Assembly (NCBI RefSeq): GCF_012027355.1
Contig: NZ_SNUH01000001.1
Location: 992,001-1,056,000, forward strand
Length of the DNA stretch: 64,000 bases
Origin: Thermococcus sp. M36
GTDB lineage: Archaea > Methanobacteriota_B > Thermococci > Thermococcales > Thermococcaceae
Direction: 5' to 3'
Each line of letters starts with the position of its first letter. The first letter of the stretch is position 1. Both the position numbers and the translations under genes were made by a program. The notes beneath the pieces were generated by a model. That model saw only the letters and a list, made by a program, of their open reading frames with translations, was not told where the DNA came from and did not search any database. This document shows, one piece after another, positions 1 through 8,735 of the stretch.

Positions 1-236
1 ACCGCGACGTTCGAATAGCAGAATATGCAGTCGTGATTGCACGCCGGGGTGAGCTCGTAGCTCGGGTGGTGGACGGGGTTGGGATTGCTCAAATCTAGCC
101 CCTGACAGCCCTAGCAGTGGGTGGGGAACTTTAAATCCATCACGAACTCCTTTAAGAGCCTTGCCTCTTCGTTTTTCAGTATCTGGGGCTCGACCCCCAT
201 GCTCCTCGCGAACGCCTCCCAGCTCATCCGTTTCAT
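1..236 (-). pseudogene. Radical SAM protein, 5' part, interrupted by an in-frame amber codon
   Basis: The reading frame starts at ATG 236 behind a GGTGAGAG ribosome-binding site and a TATA-like TTTTTAAAC at about 268-277. It runs about 41 codons to a TAG at 113-111, preceded by ...FPTHC. The same frame then continues without a stop to the window edge and encodes GCQGLDLS...YELTPACNHDCIFCYSN. That contains the C-x3-C-x2-C radical SAM cluster motif (CNHDCIFC) directly after TPA. The protein sense on both sides shows one gene broken by one codon; CAG (Gln) to TAG would need one base change. The family resembles the radical SAM maturases linked to tungsten oxidoreductases, but the visible part is too short to assign. 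The gene continues beyond position 1. Either a nonsense mutation or a sequence error explains the lesion. Confidence 0.7.
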
Positions 237-283
237 TCTCTCACCGGGGGAGGCGGAGAAAATGGGTTTAAAAACGTAATTGG

Positions 284-985
284 TCAGAGCAGTCCCCTCA
301 GCTGGAAGCCGTCGAAGACAGGGCCATCTCTGCAGACGAGGTATTTCCCTAGGTTGCAGGAACCGCAGACGCCTATTCCGCACTTCATGTACCTTTCCGC
401 TGAAACCTGAACGTTCCTGTAATCCATAGCCCTAAGAACCGCCCCCAGCATGGGCTCTGGGCCACAGGCATAGACCTGATCGAACTCCCCCCTTCTCCCG
501 GCCAGGACTTCGGTTGGAAAGCCCCTCCTTCCCGCCGAGCCGTCGTCTGTGGTTATGACGACCTCGTCAACATAATCCTCAACGTCCATCAGTGCCAGCT
601 CGTCCTTTGAGCGGGCGCCATAAATAAGCGTGATGTGTTCGAACTTTTTCCTATTCTGCCTTGCGAAGGCATATAGTGGTGGAATTCCGATGCCGCCCCC
701 AACGAGGGCGATGTTATCTCCTTTCGGCTCAAAGCCCCTCCCATAGGGACCACGGATCCAGACGTGGTCACCTTCCTCGAGCTCGAAGAGCCTTGATGTG
801 AACGGGCCGACGCGCTTGACCACTATCAGGTCTTTCCACGCCAGGCTGAAGGGCTTCTCACCGACTCTGGGAAGCCAGGCCATTATAAACTGTCCCGCTT
901 TGAATTCGAACCTTTTATCGAGCCTGAAGGCTTTAACGTCCTTTGCAACGTCCCAGATTTCCTTAAGCGTTGCCCTTTCCAGCAT
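284..985 (-). CDS. pyrK: Dihydroorotate dehydrogenase electron-transfer subunit-like (PyrK family)
   Basis: The 233-residue product belongs to the FAD/[2Fe-2S] ferredoxin-reductase-like family that passes electrons from dihydroorotate dehydrogenase to NAD+. An N-terminal flavin-binding barrel (GQFIMAWLP, KPFSLA) is followed by a nucleotide-binding half with GGGIGIPP and YACGPEPM. The C-terminus carries the cysteine cluster CGIGVCGSC followed by a distal C (YLVCRDG), typical of the PyrK [2Fe-2S] site. The ATG at 985 is chosen because it lies just inside the 3' end of pyrC (23-base overlap) and matches the family's usual start; an in-frame ATG at 1045 would bury far more of pyrC. It is cotranscribed with pyrC. 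pyrD is not in the window. It could also be a related sulfhydrogenase-type reductase subunit, but the pyrC context favours PyrK. Confidence 0.85.
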   Translation of the reverse strand: MLERATLKEIWDVAKDVKAFRLDKRFEFKAGQFIMAWLPRVGEKPFSLAWKDLIVVKRVGPFTSRLFELEEGDHVWIRGPYGRGFEPKGDNIALVGGGIGIPPLYAFARQNRKKFEHITLIYGARSKDELALMDVEDYVDEVVITTDDGSAGRRGFPTEVLAGRRGEFDQVYACGPEPMLGAVLRAMDYRNVQVSAERYMKCGIGVCGSCNLGKYLVCRDGPVFDGFQLRGLL

Positions 986-2195
986 GAATTCTAACCCCCT
1001 GAGGCTTTCCGAGGATTTCATCGTCCTCCATAACGACCTTTCCATGGAGAACCGTCATGACGACCTTCCCCTTCAGTTTCCGTCCCTCCCAGGGGCTCCA
1101 TTTTGTTTTGGTGTAGAACTCCTCCGGCTTTACGACCCACTCCCTTTTGAGGTCAACTACGGCGAAGTCCGCGTCTTTGCCGACCTCGAAGCCCTTGTTG
1201 GTTATTCCAAATATCCTAATCGGGTTCGTGTGCATCTTCTCGACGATATCGTGGAGGCTCATAAACCCCCTGTTCACGGCATCGAGCAGTAGGGCCACCT
1301 CGGTCTCCAGTCCAGGAATTCCTGCGGCTCCGTTTTCCTTGTCCTCCAGGGTGTGAGGCGCGTGGTCGCTTGCTATGATCGGGATCTCTGAAAACTTTCT
1401 CCAAAGAGCCATCCTCTCGCTTTCGTCCCTCAGCGGGGGATAGACCTTTAGGAGAGAGTTCCTTTCGTAGTCCTTCTTCGTCAGGAACAGGTGGTGTGGT
1501 GTGACCTCGAAGCTGACCCACGGCAGGCTGGCTCCAAGTATGGAGTTTATCCCGCCCCCAGTGGAGACGTGGCAGATGTTGAGAGGCTTTTGCAGCCTCC
1601 TTGCGGCATCAAGGACAAGTTTTATGGCCTTTATCTCTGCTTCCGGCGGCCTCTCAGGATTTTTGGCTATTGTCTCCGGATCTTCCGCGTGGACGCTCAC
1701 TATTCCAGGTGCGCAGGCATAGTCCCCTTCGAAATCCGTGGAGAAGATACCTCCGGTTGAGGCACCTATGAACATCTTGTAGAAGTCTGCATCCACGCTT
1801 TTGGCTTCTTCACAGTTCCCGCTTACGAGAAAACCCAGCGCGTAGTTGGAGTAGGCCCTCCTCTCAAAGATTTCCAGCCTCCTCTCGAACGTCTTGGAGT
1901 CCATAACGGGCGGTTTCGTGTTGGGCATGTCAAAGACCGTTGTTATCCCTCCGTGCAGGGCTGCCTTCGTCCCGCTCTCAACGGTTTCCTTATCGCCCTG
2001 CTCGAAGTCCCTTAGGTGGACATGTGTGTCAATGAGTCCCGGAAGTATAACTTTTCCATGGCCAATTTGGAGGACTTTCTCGCCCTTCAATTCCCCCGTA
2101 GAGATGCGGAAGATTTTGCCGTCAGAAACTCCTATGCTCCCCTCAATCAGTTTCTTACCCTTCATGAACTTCCCTTTTAAAACAAGGTCGTACAT
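963..2195 (-). CDS. pyrC: Dihydroorotase
   Basis: The 410-residue cytoplasmic zinc amidohydrolase would cyclise N-carbamoyl-aspartate to dihydroorotate in pyrimidine synthesis. The metal-binding DTHVHLRDF motif lies near residue 52. Further zinc ligands are visible in ICHVSTGGG, EVTPHHLFL and the SDHAPHT motif near the C-terminal third. The ATG at 2195 is preferred because a TATA-like ACTTAAAATC lies 30-40 bases upstream on the minus strand, fitting a very short leader. The frame stays open further upstream, but that extension is unlike the family. It is the first gene of the pyrC-pyrK unit. Confidence 0.92.
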   Translation of the reverse strand: MYDLVLKGKFMKGKKLIEGSIGVSDGKIFRISTGELKGEKVLQIGHGKVILPGLIDTHVHLRDFEQGDKETVESGTKAALHGGITTVFDMPNTKPPVMDSKTFERRLEIFERRAYSNYALGFLVSGNCEEAKSVDADFYKMFIGASTGGIFSTDFEGDYACAPGIVSVHAEDPETIAKNPERPPEAEIKAIKLVLDAARRLQKPLNICHVSTGGGINSILGASLPWVSFEVTPHHLFLTKKDYERNSLLKVYPPLRDESERMALWRKFSEIPIIASDHAPHTLEDKENGAAGIPGLETEVALLLDAVNRGFMSLHDIVEKMHTNPIRIFGITNKGFEVGKDADFAVVDLKREWVVKPEEFYTKTKWSPWEGRKLKGKVVMTVLHGKVVMEDDEILGKPQGVRIHAGKGNA

Positions 2196-2553
2196 AGTGC
2201 CCGCACTTGGATTGACGGTACGGGATTTTAAGTTTTTTGTTTTATCTCTTCCGGGGGGGTTGCCAAAACGCCTATCTAATGATTTTTCCAGCTTTCCCCA
2301 AAAAGATCTGGGGTCTTTTTTGTAATTGCTGGTAGCTAATCGGTGTACAGGTGCTTTTGGGGAAGTTTTAAATCGCATGTGCGTTTACGGGTTGTGGAGC
2401 TTCTCCAGTGTTTCTCTCCGGCAGAAACCACCGTTTTCCATTGGTGCCAGTTTTACAAGAACGTAACCCTTAAATAGGCTTTCAATGTATATTGTCATGC
2501 CATTATACGCCACATATGGCAGCATTGCCAAAAAGTGAAGGAGGCAGTGGAAT
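2196..2553. other. Divergent intergenic region between pyrC and the Dpp operon
   Basis: These 358 bases hold no convincing gene. They contain the pyrC promoter (TATA-like ACTTAAAATC, minus, about 2226-2235), an AT-rich inverted repeat AAAAAGA/TCTTTTT flanking TCTGGGG at about 2300-2322, and the dppA promoter on the plus strand. The dppA TATA box is CTTAAATAG at 2469-2477 and its ribosome-binding site AAGGAGG is at 2538-2544. Around the predicted transcription start there is an inverted repeat TGCCAT-N12-ATGGCA at 2498-2521, a possible operator. Confidence 0.6.
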
Positions 2554-5033
2554 ATGAGGAAGGCTTTGGGATTGTTTATAATGGGTTTGATGCTGTTTAG
2601 TATTTTTGCCGTCCGCCCTGTTAGTGCGGTAGACTACACTCCGAAGGACATCCCGCTGAACAGCGACGAGGCCACGGCCAGGTTCAAGGCTGACCTCCAG
2701 TGGTACCTCAACTACGGCCACTTTGTCATCAGCAACGGTCCGTACATCCTCGTCATGTACTCCCCAGAGAACCTCTACCTCAAGCTTGAGAAGTTCACCG
2801 GTGCGAGGACCATCTACACCAACACCCTCCCGAAGGACGGTTATGCCGATGTTATCGAGTACCAGGGTGTCCAGAACCCTGAGAACGTTATCCTCCAGAT
2901 CGCTAAGGGCGAGTATGACCTTGGTATGTTCTCCTTCCCGGCCGGTAAGTACCAGGGTCTTGGTGCCGACGTTCTCGCGAACCTCAACCTCTACAAGAGT
3001 GCCAGCTCCTACAACGAGCTGACCTTCAACACCTACCACGACCCGGACAAGGACGCTCCGATCGTCACCGTTGGTGACCAGGTCTACTTCAACCCGTTCG
3101 CCATCAGGGAAGTCAGGTTCGCCATGAACTTCCTCGTCAGCAGGGACTACATCGTCCAGAACATCTACCAGGGTAGCGGTGCTCCGATGCTCGGCTGCAT
3201 CAGGCCGAGCCACCCGGCCGACAAGTACTTCGAGCCAGTTTACAAGGCCCTTGGAATAACCGGCGCCGGCAACGAGCAGTTTGCCCTCCAGCTGATCGAC
3301 CAGGCCATGCAGAAGGCCGCTCAGGAGGTTGCCAACTACGGCCACACCCTTGAGAAGAAGGCCGATGGCTACTGGTACTTCGACGGCCAGCAGATTACCG
3401 TCAAGTTCATCATCCGTATCGAGGACGAGAGGAAGGAGATCGGTCTCTACGTTGCCGACCTGCTTGAGAAGAAGGTCGGATTCAAGGTTGACAGGCTCCT
3501 CTGGGACAGGCAGAAGGCCGGTCAGGTCGTCTTCGCCAAGCCGCCGAGCAACTATGAGTGGAACATCTACACCGGTGGATGGGGTACCAGCGGTATCCCG
3601 AGCGTCTGGATTGACGACTACACCGCCTGGTTCTACGCCTCCTGGTACGGATACGTTCCGGGTGCCGTTGAGCCGAAGCACGTCAACACCGTCACTGTCG
3701 AGGAGGCCCTCAAGTACATAGGCAACGGCGATGTTAACGCCGGTCTCAGAAGATAGGTGCCGAGTACTACACCAGCGCCGACAAGCTCGGCCCGATGCTC
3801 AAGTGGACTGAGGAGGAGCTCACCTACCTGCTGACCTACTTCGTCATCAGCAGGGACGCCGTCGAGGGAACCCAGCACATCAACGCTGACCTTGTTCCGA
3901 CCGACCCGATCAAGATCACCACCAAGGAGCAGTACTGGGACCTCCAGAAGATAAGCATGCTCATCGGTGTCATGGAGAGCGCCAGGGTCTTCATGATTGA
4001 GACCTGGGAGTTCTACCCGGCCAACAAGCAGAGGGTCACCAAGATCGTTCCTGAGGCCAGCACCGGTATCGGCCAGCGCTGGAGCATCATGACCGCCCAG
4101 ACCCCGGACAAGCACCTCAAGATCGCCCAGTTCGCCTCAACCGGTGCCATGTTCATGAGCGCCTTCAACCCGATTGGCGGTCTGAGCGACGTTTACAGCG
4201 TCCGCGTCTGGAACCTCATCAGGGACTACGGCGCGACCACCAACTTCGACGGTATAGTCACCCCGTACAGGTGCAAGTGGACCCTTGAGCGCGGTGAGTT
4301 CACCGTTCCGGACGATGCGGTTATCTACAACCAGACCCAGGGCTGGATCGCCGCCAACGCCGGCCAGAAGGCCGTCGTCAAGGTCAAGGTCACCTGTGAC
4401 TTCGGCGAGTGGCACAACGGCGTTAAGGGCAACATCGACGACCTCAAGTACTACATCGCGTTCCTCTACACCTGGGCTTACAAGGACGGTGCCGACGACC
4501 CGTACTACGACGAGAGTCTCGGTGGAACCGCTGGAACGCTCAGCAACATCCTCGGCTGGCAGTGGACTAACGACGGCTACGTCATCTATGGTACCTACGA
4601 GCACCCGCTCGCCGACGACATGACCGCCGGCTTCTACGTGTTCTACCCGACCCTCCCGTGGGAGCTCTACTGGGCCATGGGCGAGCTCGTCGCCAAGAGC
4701 AAGGAGTACGGCATTGACAAGACCTACTCCTTCAGCAGCGGTGCCGAGGGAGTCCTCTGGCTCGACCTCCTCACCAAGGAGCACGTTGACGACCTCGCCA
4801 AGGTCATTGAGAAGATCTCAGGAATAAGCATCGAGGACCTCAAGAAGACCCCGACCGAGACCCAGAGCCCAACCGAGACTCCGACCGGAACCGAGACCCA
4901 GAGCCCGACCCAGACCGAGTCACCGACCCAGCCGACCACCGAGGGAGGCACTAGCACCACCACCTACGTCGTCGTCGGCCTGGTGATAATCGTCATCGCC
5001 GGAGCCGCTTGGTACTTCACCAAGAAGAAGTGA
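2554..5033 (+). pseudogene. Dpp/Opp-family ABC transporter substrate-binding protein, frameshifted
   Basis: Two consecutive frames together encode one family-5 extracellular solute-binding protein of about 826 residues. A signal peptide (MRKALGLFIMGLML...VSA) starts at 2554. The first frame runs to TAG at 3754, where the sense decays after GDVNAG. The second frame picks up as QKIGAEYYTSADKLG from about 3747. Inserting one C at GTCTC|AGAAG (3747/3748) restores one continuous protein. The C-terminus has a Thr/Pro/Glu-rich linker (repeated ETQSPT) and a membrane anchor ending in KKK, as in other Thermococcales binding proteins. The substrate may be peptides, or beta-linked oligosaccharides as for the Cbt-type members of this family. 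Strong codon bias suggests high expression. A sequence error is as likely as a real mutation. Confidence 0.8.
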
Positions 5034-5056
5034 TTTCGTTCTTCCCCTTCTTTTTG
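5034..5056 (+). terminator. Oligo-T terminator after the binding-protein gene
   Basis: The stop codon at 5031-5033 is followed by a pyrimidine-rich tract with TTTTTGTTTC. Archaeal RNA polymerase terminates at such oligo-T runs. A separate promoter for the permease gene follows, so the tract probably separates abundant binding-protein mRNA from the rest of the operon. Confidence 0.45.
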
Positions 5057-5155
5057 TTTCTGTTGTCCCCCTTTTGCTGTACCGGGATGTTCTCCCCATC
5101 GTACCGGGGTCCCTTTTCTGTGCATTGAATGAAAATGTGTACATTGATGCAGTAA

Positions 5156-5166
5156 GATATATAAAG
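5156..5166 (+). promoter_or_regulatory. TATA box of the permease/ATPase transcript
   Basis: GATATATAAAG lies about 60 bases before the permease start at 5228. The predicted transcription start is near 5190, giving a leader of about 40 bases that ends in the strong ribosome-binding site GGGGGTGA. Confidence 0.55.
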
Positions 5167-5227
5167 CCAGTTTTACAATGCTGAAAAAGATACATCAAAC
5201 ACGAGCAACCTGCTTGGGGGTGAAAAA

Positions 5228-6283
5228 ATGGGATACCTAAAGTACCTCGCCTTTAGGATTGTGAACGCAATTCTTGTTCTGCTGATAGTGACGTTCATTA
5301 TCTCGGCGCTCTTCGTTAAGGTCGCCGAGGAGAGCAACAGGTCCAAGATGTACGAGGAACTGATGCAATGGGAAAGAACCGAGGGTGCTAAAATCAAGCA
5401 GAGCCAGGGTCTGGAAGCCTTTGAACAGGCGAAGGCCGCAAAACAGGCCTCGCTTGAGGACAAGTACGAGCTGAACATCCCCTACTGGCAGAAGGTGTAC
5501 AAAAAGGCGCTCCGTACTTTGAAGCTTGACTTCGGGACAACAAGCATGCCCATTTTCGGTACGAACAACGTCTCCGATATCATTAAGGTCGCCGTCCCGA
5601 GGAGCATCCTGCTGTTCACTACAGCGACGATAATCGTTATTATACTCGGTATATTCCTTGGAGTTAGGGCGGCAAGGCACGCGGGTAGCGCCTTCGACAG
5701 GGGGCTCTCCATTTTTGCGCTGCTCACATACAGTCTGCCCATGTGGTGGACCGGAATGATGTTCCTTCTGATATTCGCCTACAAGCTCGGCTGGTTCCCG
5801 CTGAGCTCGATGTTTGACCCGCAGCTCACCGGCTGGGCCCACGTCAAGGACGTCCTGTGGAAGCTTGCCCTTCCTGTGTTCACATACGTCTTCGTCGTTT
5901 TCGGCGGCTGGGCATGGACAACTAGGAACATCATGATCGGCACCCTCCAGGAGGACTTCATCATGGCCGCTAAGGCCAAGGGTGTCCCGGAGCACAAGAT
6001 CATCTACGGCCACGCCCTCCGTGCTGCCGCTCCGCCGATAGTCACCATGATCATCTTCGCCCTCCTCGGTTCGCTCGGCGGTGCCATCATCAGTGAGCTC
6101 GTCTTCAACTACCCGGGAATGGGCAGGCTCTACTGGGTTGCCCTCCAGCAGAACGAGACCAACCTCCTCATAGGACTCACGTACTTCTTCACAGTGCTCT
6201 ACCTGACGGGAGTTGTGCTCGCGGACATGATCTACGGATTCCTCGACCCGCGTGTCAAGGTCGGTGCTTCCGCCAAGATGTGA
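5228..6283 (+). CDS. Dpp/Opp-family ABC transporter permease (DppB type)
   Basis: The 351-residue integral membrane protein forms one half of the translocation pore. The first membrane helix is at residues 8-31 and is followed by an extracytoplasmic region of about 85 residues rich in charged and Gln residues. The remaining helices run from about residue 122. The EAA loop that contacts the ATPases is at about 244-259 (FIMAAKAKGVPEHKII). It ends 11 bases before the second permease gene, so the two are cotranscribed. Start ATG 5228 follows a GGGGGTGA site. Confidence 0.93.
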   Translation: MGYLKYLAFRIVNAILVLLIVTFIISALFVKVAEESNRSKMYEELMQWERTEGAKIKQSQGLEAFEQAKAAKQASLEDKYELNIPYWQKVYKKALRTLKLDFGTTSMPIFGTNNVSDIIKVAVPRSILLFTTATIIVIILGIFLGVRAARHAGSAFDRGLSIFALLTYSLPMWWTGMMFLLIFAYKLGWFPLSSMFDPQLTGWAHVKDVLWKLALPVFTYVFVVFGGWAWTTRNIMIGTLQEDFIMAAKAKGVPEHKIIYGHALRAAAPPIVTMIIFALLGSLGGAIISELVFNYPGMGRLYWVALQQNETNLLIGLTYFFTVLYLTGVVLADMIYGFLDPRVKVGASAKM

Positions 6284-6294
6284 GGTGATTCACG

Positions 6295-7755
6295 ATGAGA
6301 TGGGTCGACGTCAAAGAAGGGTTTAAGGAATTCCTTGAGGAATTTAAACGGGAGAAGACCGGCATTGCCGGTGTTATTCTCCTCATTATCCTTGTCCTTG
6401 TTGCACTCACTGCCCCGTACACCACCATACCAGACCTCCCAGATAAGTGGAGGAGCTCGGCCTACTGGGAGGACAACCCCAAGAACGTCCCGCCGACATG
6501 GTACAACATGTTTACGTCGCAGAAGCTCGTGCCCCAGATGGTCTACGGTATTAACGACCTGAAGGTTGGCCATCCAAAAGACACCGAGATCGTAATTGAG
6601 GCTGACTATGAGTTCCCCTCTGGCTACTACGGCGGACCGCAGGGTATAATAATCAGGGGGCTGAACGTCTCTTTAGAGGATCCAATGAACGCCCCGACCT
6701 TTGGCCTCTACCTCCTCCGGCCCGACGGCAAGAAGATACCCCTCCTCAAGAACAAGCCGCTCAGCGGCGGCTCGGTTATAGCCGTTGGCAGAGACAGCGC
6801 AATTTCCACCAATGTATACATCTGGCTGGTCAACGTCACTGAGGGCAAGGAGCTGACGATGTTTGAGGTTCCGCTCCAGACGGTCCTGATCAGCGACATG
6901 GTTGCCCCGATGTTTGCCAAGGTGGAGCCCGGCATGAACGCCACCAAGATAATAGAGAGCCCCGAGCCTCTCTGGGGCACCTACAAGCTTATCCTTGACA
7001 TCAACAACCCGGCACCCGACAAGAACAAGGTAGTCCTCGACAACATAAAGATGACCTTCCTTGGAAGGAGCTATGGAACCATGGGTACAGACTACCTCGG
7101 CAGGGACCTCTGGGCAGGAATAATCTGGGGTAGCAGGGTTTCACTTACAATCGGTATCCTCGTCTCCGTTCTGAGTACTCTCATAGGCCTCGTCTACGGA
7201 GTTACCAGTGCCTACCTCGGTGGGAACGCCGACGAGTTCATGATGCGTATCAACGAAATATTCGCCTCAATCCCCAGCCTGCCGATCCTCATCCTCATAG
7301 GTGCCACTGCAGGACACGTGACCCTCATGTTCATAGTGCTCCTGTTGGTCATCTTCGGATGGATGGGAATAGCCAGGATTTCGAGGAGTATGGCACTGCA
7401 GATCAAAGAGCAGACCTACATTGAGGCCGCCAGGGCTCTGGGTGCGGGCAATGGAAGAATAATCTTCAAACACATACTGCCACAGCTCCTCCCCTATGCC
7501 TTTGCGGTTATAGCCCTCAGCGTCCCCGGTGCGGTTATTGCGGAGGCCTCCCTGAGCTTCCTTGGAATCGGTGACCCCACTGCCGTTACTTGGGGGCAGA
7601 TACTCAACGCGGCCCAGAATCAGGCGGCAACGACCAAGGGCTACTGGTGGTGGGTCCTCCCGCCCGGGCTGGGAATCGCTGTCGTCGGCCTTACCTTCGT
7701 GCTTATAGGTACGGCCCTGGATAAGATACTCAACCCGAGGCTCAGGAGGCTGTGA
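6295..7755 (+). CDS. Dpp/Opp-family ABC transporter permease (DppC type) with large extracytoplasmic insert
   Basis: The 486-residue protein is the second pore subunit. A cytoplasmic amphipathic start (to about residue 22) and the first helix (23-42) are followed by an insert of about 200 residues before the canonical family segment (TDYLGRDLWAGIIWGSRVSLTIG). The insert is predicted to lie outside the cell; usual DppC proteins have about 300 residues in total. The EAA loop reads AARALGAGNGRIIFKH. Start follows GAGGTGAT. Its neighbours are DppB upstream and the two ATPases downstream. Confidence 0.92.
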   Translation: MRWVDVKEGFKEFLEEFKREKTGIAGVILLIILVLVALTAPYTTIPDLPDKWRSSAYWEDNPKNVPPTWYNMFTSQKLVPQMVYGINDLKVGHPKDTEIVIEADYEFPSGYYGGPQGIIIRGLNVSLEDPMNAPTFGLYLLRPDGKKIPLLKNKPLSGGSVIAVGRDSAISTNVYIWLVNVTEGKELTMFEVPLQTVLISDMVAPMFAKVEPGMNATKIIESPEPLWGTYKLILDINNPAPDKNKVVLDNIKMTFLGRSYGTMGTDYLGRDLWAGIIWGSRVSLTIGILVSVLSTLIGLVYGVTSAYLGGNADEFMMRINEIFASIPSLPILILIGATAGHVTLMFIVLLLVIFGWMGIARISRSMALQIKEQTYIEAARALGAGNGRIIFKHILPQLLPYAFAVIALSVPGAVIAEASLSFLGIGDPTAVTWGQILNAAQNQAATTKGYWWWVLPPGLGIAVVGLTFVLIGTALDKILNPRLRRL

Positions 7756-7765
7756 GGTGGTATAA

Positions 7766-8725
7766 ATGGCCAAGAACGTACTCGAAGTTAAGGATCTTAA
7801 GATGTACTACTTCACAACCAAGGGCGTTGTCAAGGCTGTTGACAACATCTCCTTCAATCTCAAAAAAGGTGAGGTCCTGGGACTTGCCGGCGAGAGCGGC
7901 TGCGGCAAGTCCTCCCTTGGTTTTACCCTTATGGGCATGCCGACCCCACCGGGCAAAATAGTCGGGGGCAGCGTTAAGATCGACGGAAGGGAAATAGTTG
8001 GCCTTCCCGAGGACGTGCTGAGGAAGGAGATCCGCTGGCAGAAGATATCTATGATCTTCCAGGGTGCAATGAACGCCCTCAATCCGGTCTACACCGTCGG
8101 CTATCAGATGACTGAACCGCTGATACTCCACAAGGGGATGAGCAAGGACGAGGCCCTGGACAGGGCTCAGAAGTACCTTGAGCTCGTAGGTCTCGACCCC
8201 GAGATAGTCTACCGCTATCCCCACGAGCTCTCCGGTGGTATGAAGCAGCGTGTCATCATAGCTACTGCTCTCCTCCTTGAGCCCGACGTGGTCATAGCCG
8301 ACGAGCCGACGACGGCACTTGACGTCGTCGTTCAGGCCCAGATAATCAACCTTATGAAAAAGCTCAAGAAGGAGCTCGGCCTCTCGATGATATTCATCAC
8401 GCACGACCTCAGCATCCTCGCCGAGATCAGCGACCGCGTTGCCATCATGTACGCAGGTAAGATTGTCGAAATTGGAGACAGCGAGAAGGTCTACTACGAA
8501 CCCGCCCACCCGTACACCCAGAAGCTCCTCGCCGCAATACCGAGGCTCCATGAGGACGTCGAGAAGCTTGAATTCATCCCAGGACAGCCGCCCAACCTCA
8601 TCAACCCACCGAAGGGATGCCGCTTCCACCCGAGGTGCCCGTACGCCATGCAGGTCTGTAAGGAGCAGGAACCCGAACTGAAAGAAGTTGATAAGGATCA
8701 CTACGCCGCATGCTGGCTGCTGTGA
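7766..8725 (+). CDS. Oligopeptide-type ABC transporter ATP-binding protein (DppD type)
   Basis: The 319-residue cytoplasmic ATPase has Walker A GESGCGKSS, the signature LSGGMKQR, Walker B VVIADEPTTALD and the switch histidine in FITHDLS. The C-terminal oligopeptide-ABC extension carries the cysteine pattern GCRFHPRCPYAMQVC followed by AACW, known in this family and linked to an iron-sulfur cluster in some members. It starts at ATG 7766 behind GAGGTGGT, 10 bases after the permease stop. It should form a heterodimer with the next gene product. Confidence 0.95.
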   Translation: MAKNVLEVKDLKMYYFTTKGVVKAVDNISFNLKKGEVLGLAGESGCGKSSLGFTLMGMPTPPGKIVGGSVKIDGREIVGLPEDVLRKEIRWQKISMIFQGAMNALNPVYTVGYQMTEPLILHKGMSKDEALDRAQKYLELVGLDPEIVYRYPHELSGGMKQRVIIATALLLEPDVVIADEPTTALDVVVQAQIINLMKKLKKELGLSMIFITHDLSILAEISDRVAIMYAGKIVEIGDSEKVYYEPAHPYTQKLLAAIPRLHEDVEKLEFIPGQPPNLINPPKGCRFHPRCPYAMQVCKEQEPELKEVDKDHYAACWLL

Positions 8726-8735
8726 GGTGTGAGAA

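Noticed and set aside
111-113. Pyrrolysine or other recoding of the TAG in the radical SAM gene
   Set aside because: Thermococcales are not known to carry the pyrrolysine system, and the flanking context fits a single Gln-to-stop change.
2300-2322. Intrinsic hairpin terminator in the pyrC/dppA gap
   Set aside because: The AAAAAGA/TCTTTTT repeat lies between divergent promoters, where no transcript is expected to end, and archaea rely on oligo-T rather than hairpins.
2503-3681. Long minus-strand open frame opposite the Dpp binding-protein gene
   Set aside because: It is antisense to a gene with strong codon bias, has no ribosome-binding site and gives a low-complexity Val/Leu/Asp-rich product. 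Similar antisense frames occur opposite ileS, the mal operon and the amylopullulanase gene.
3740-3760. Programmed ribosomal frameshift in the Dpp binding protein
   Set aside because: No slippery heptamer or strong downstream structure is visible, and this family is not known to use recoding.
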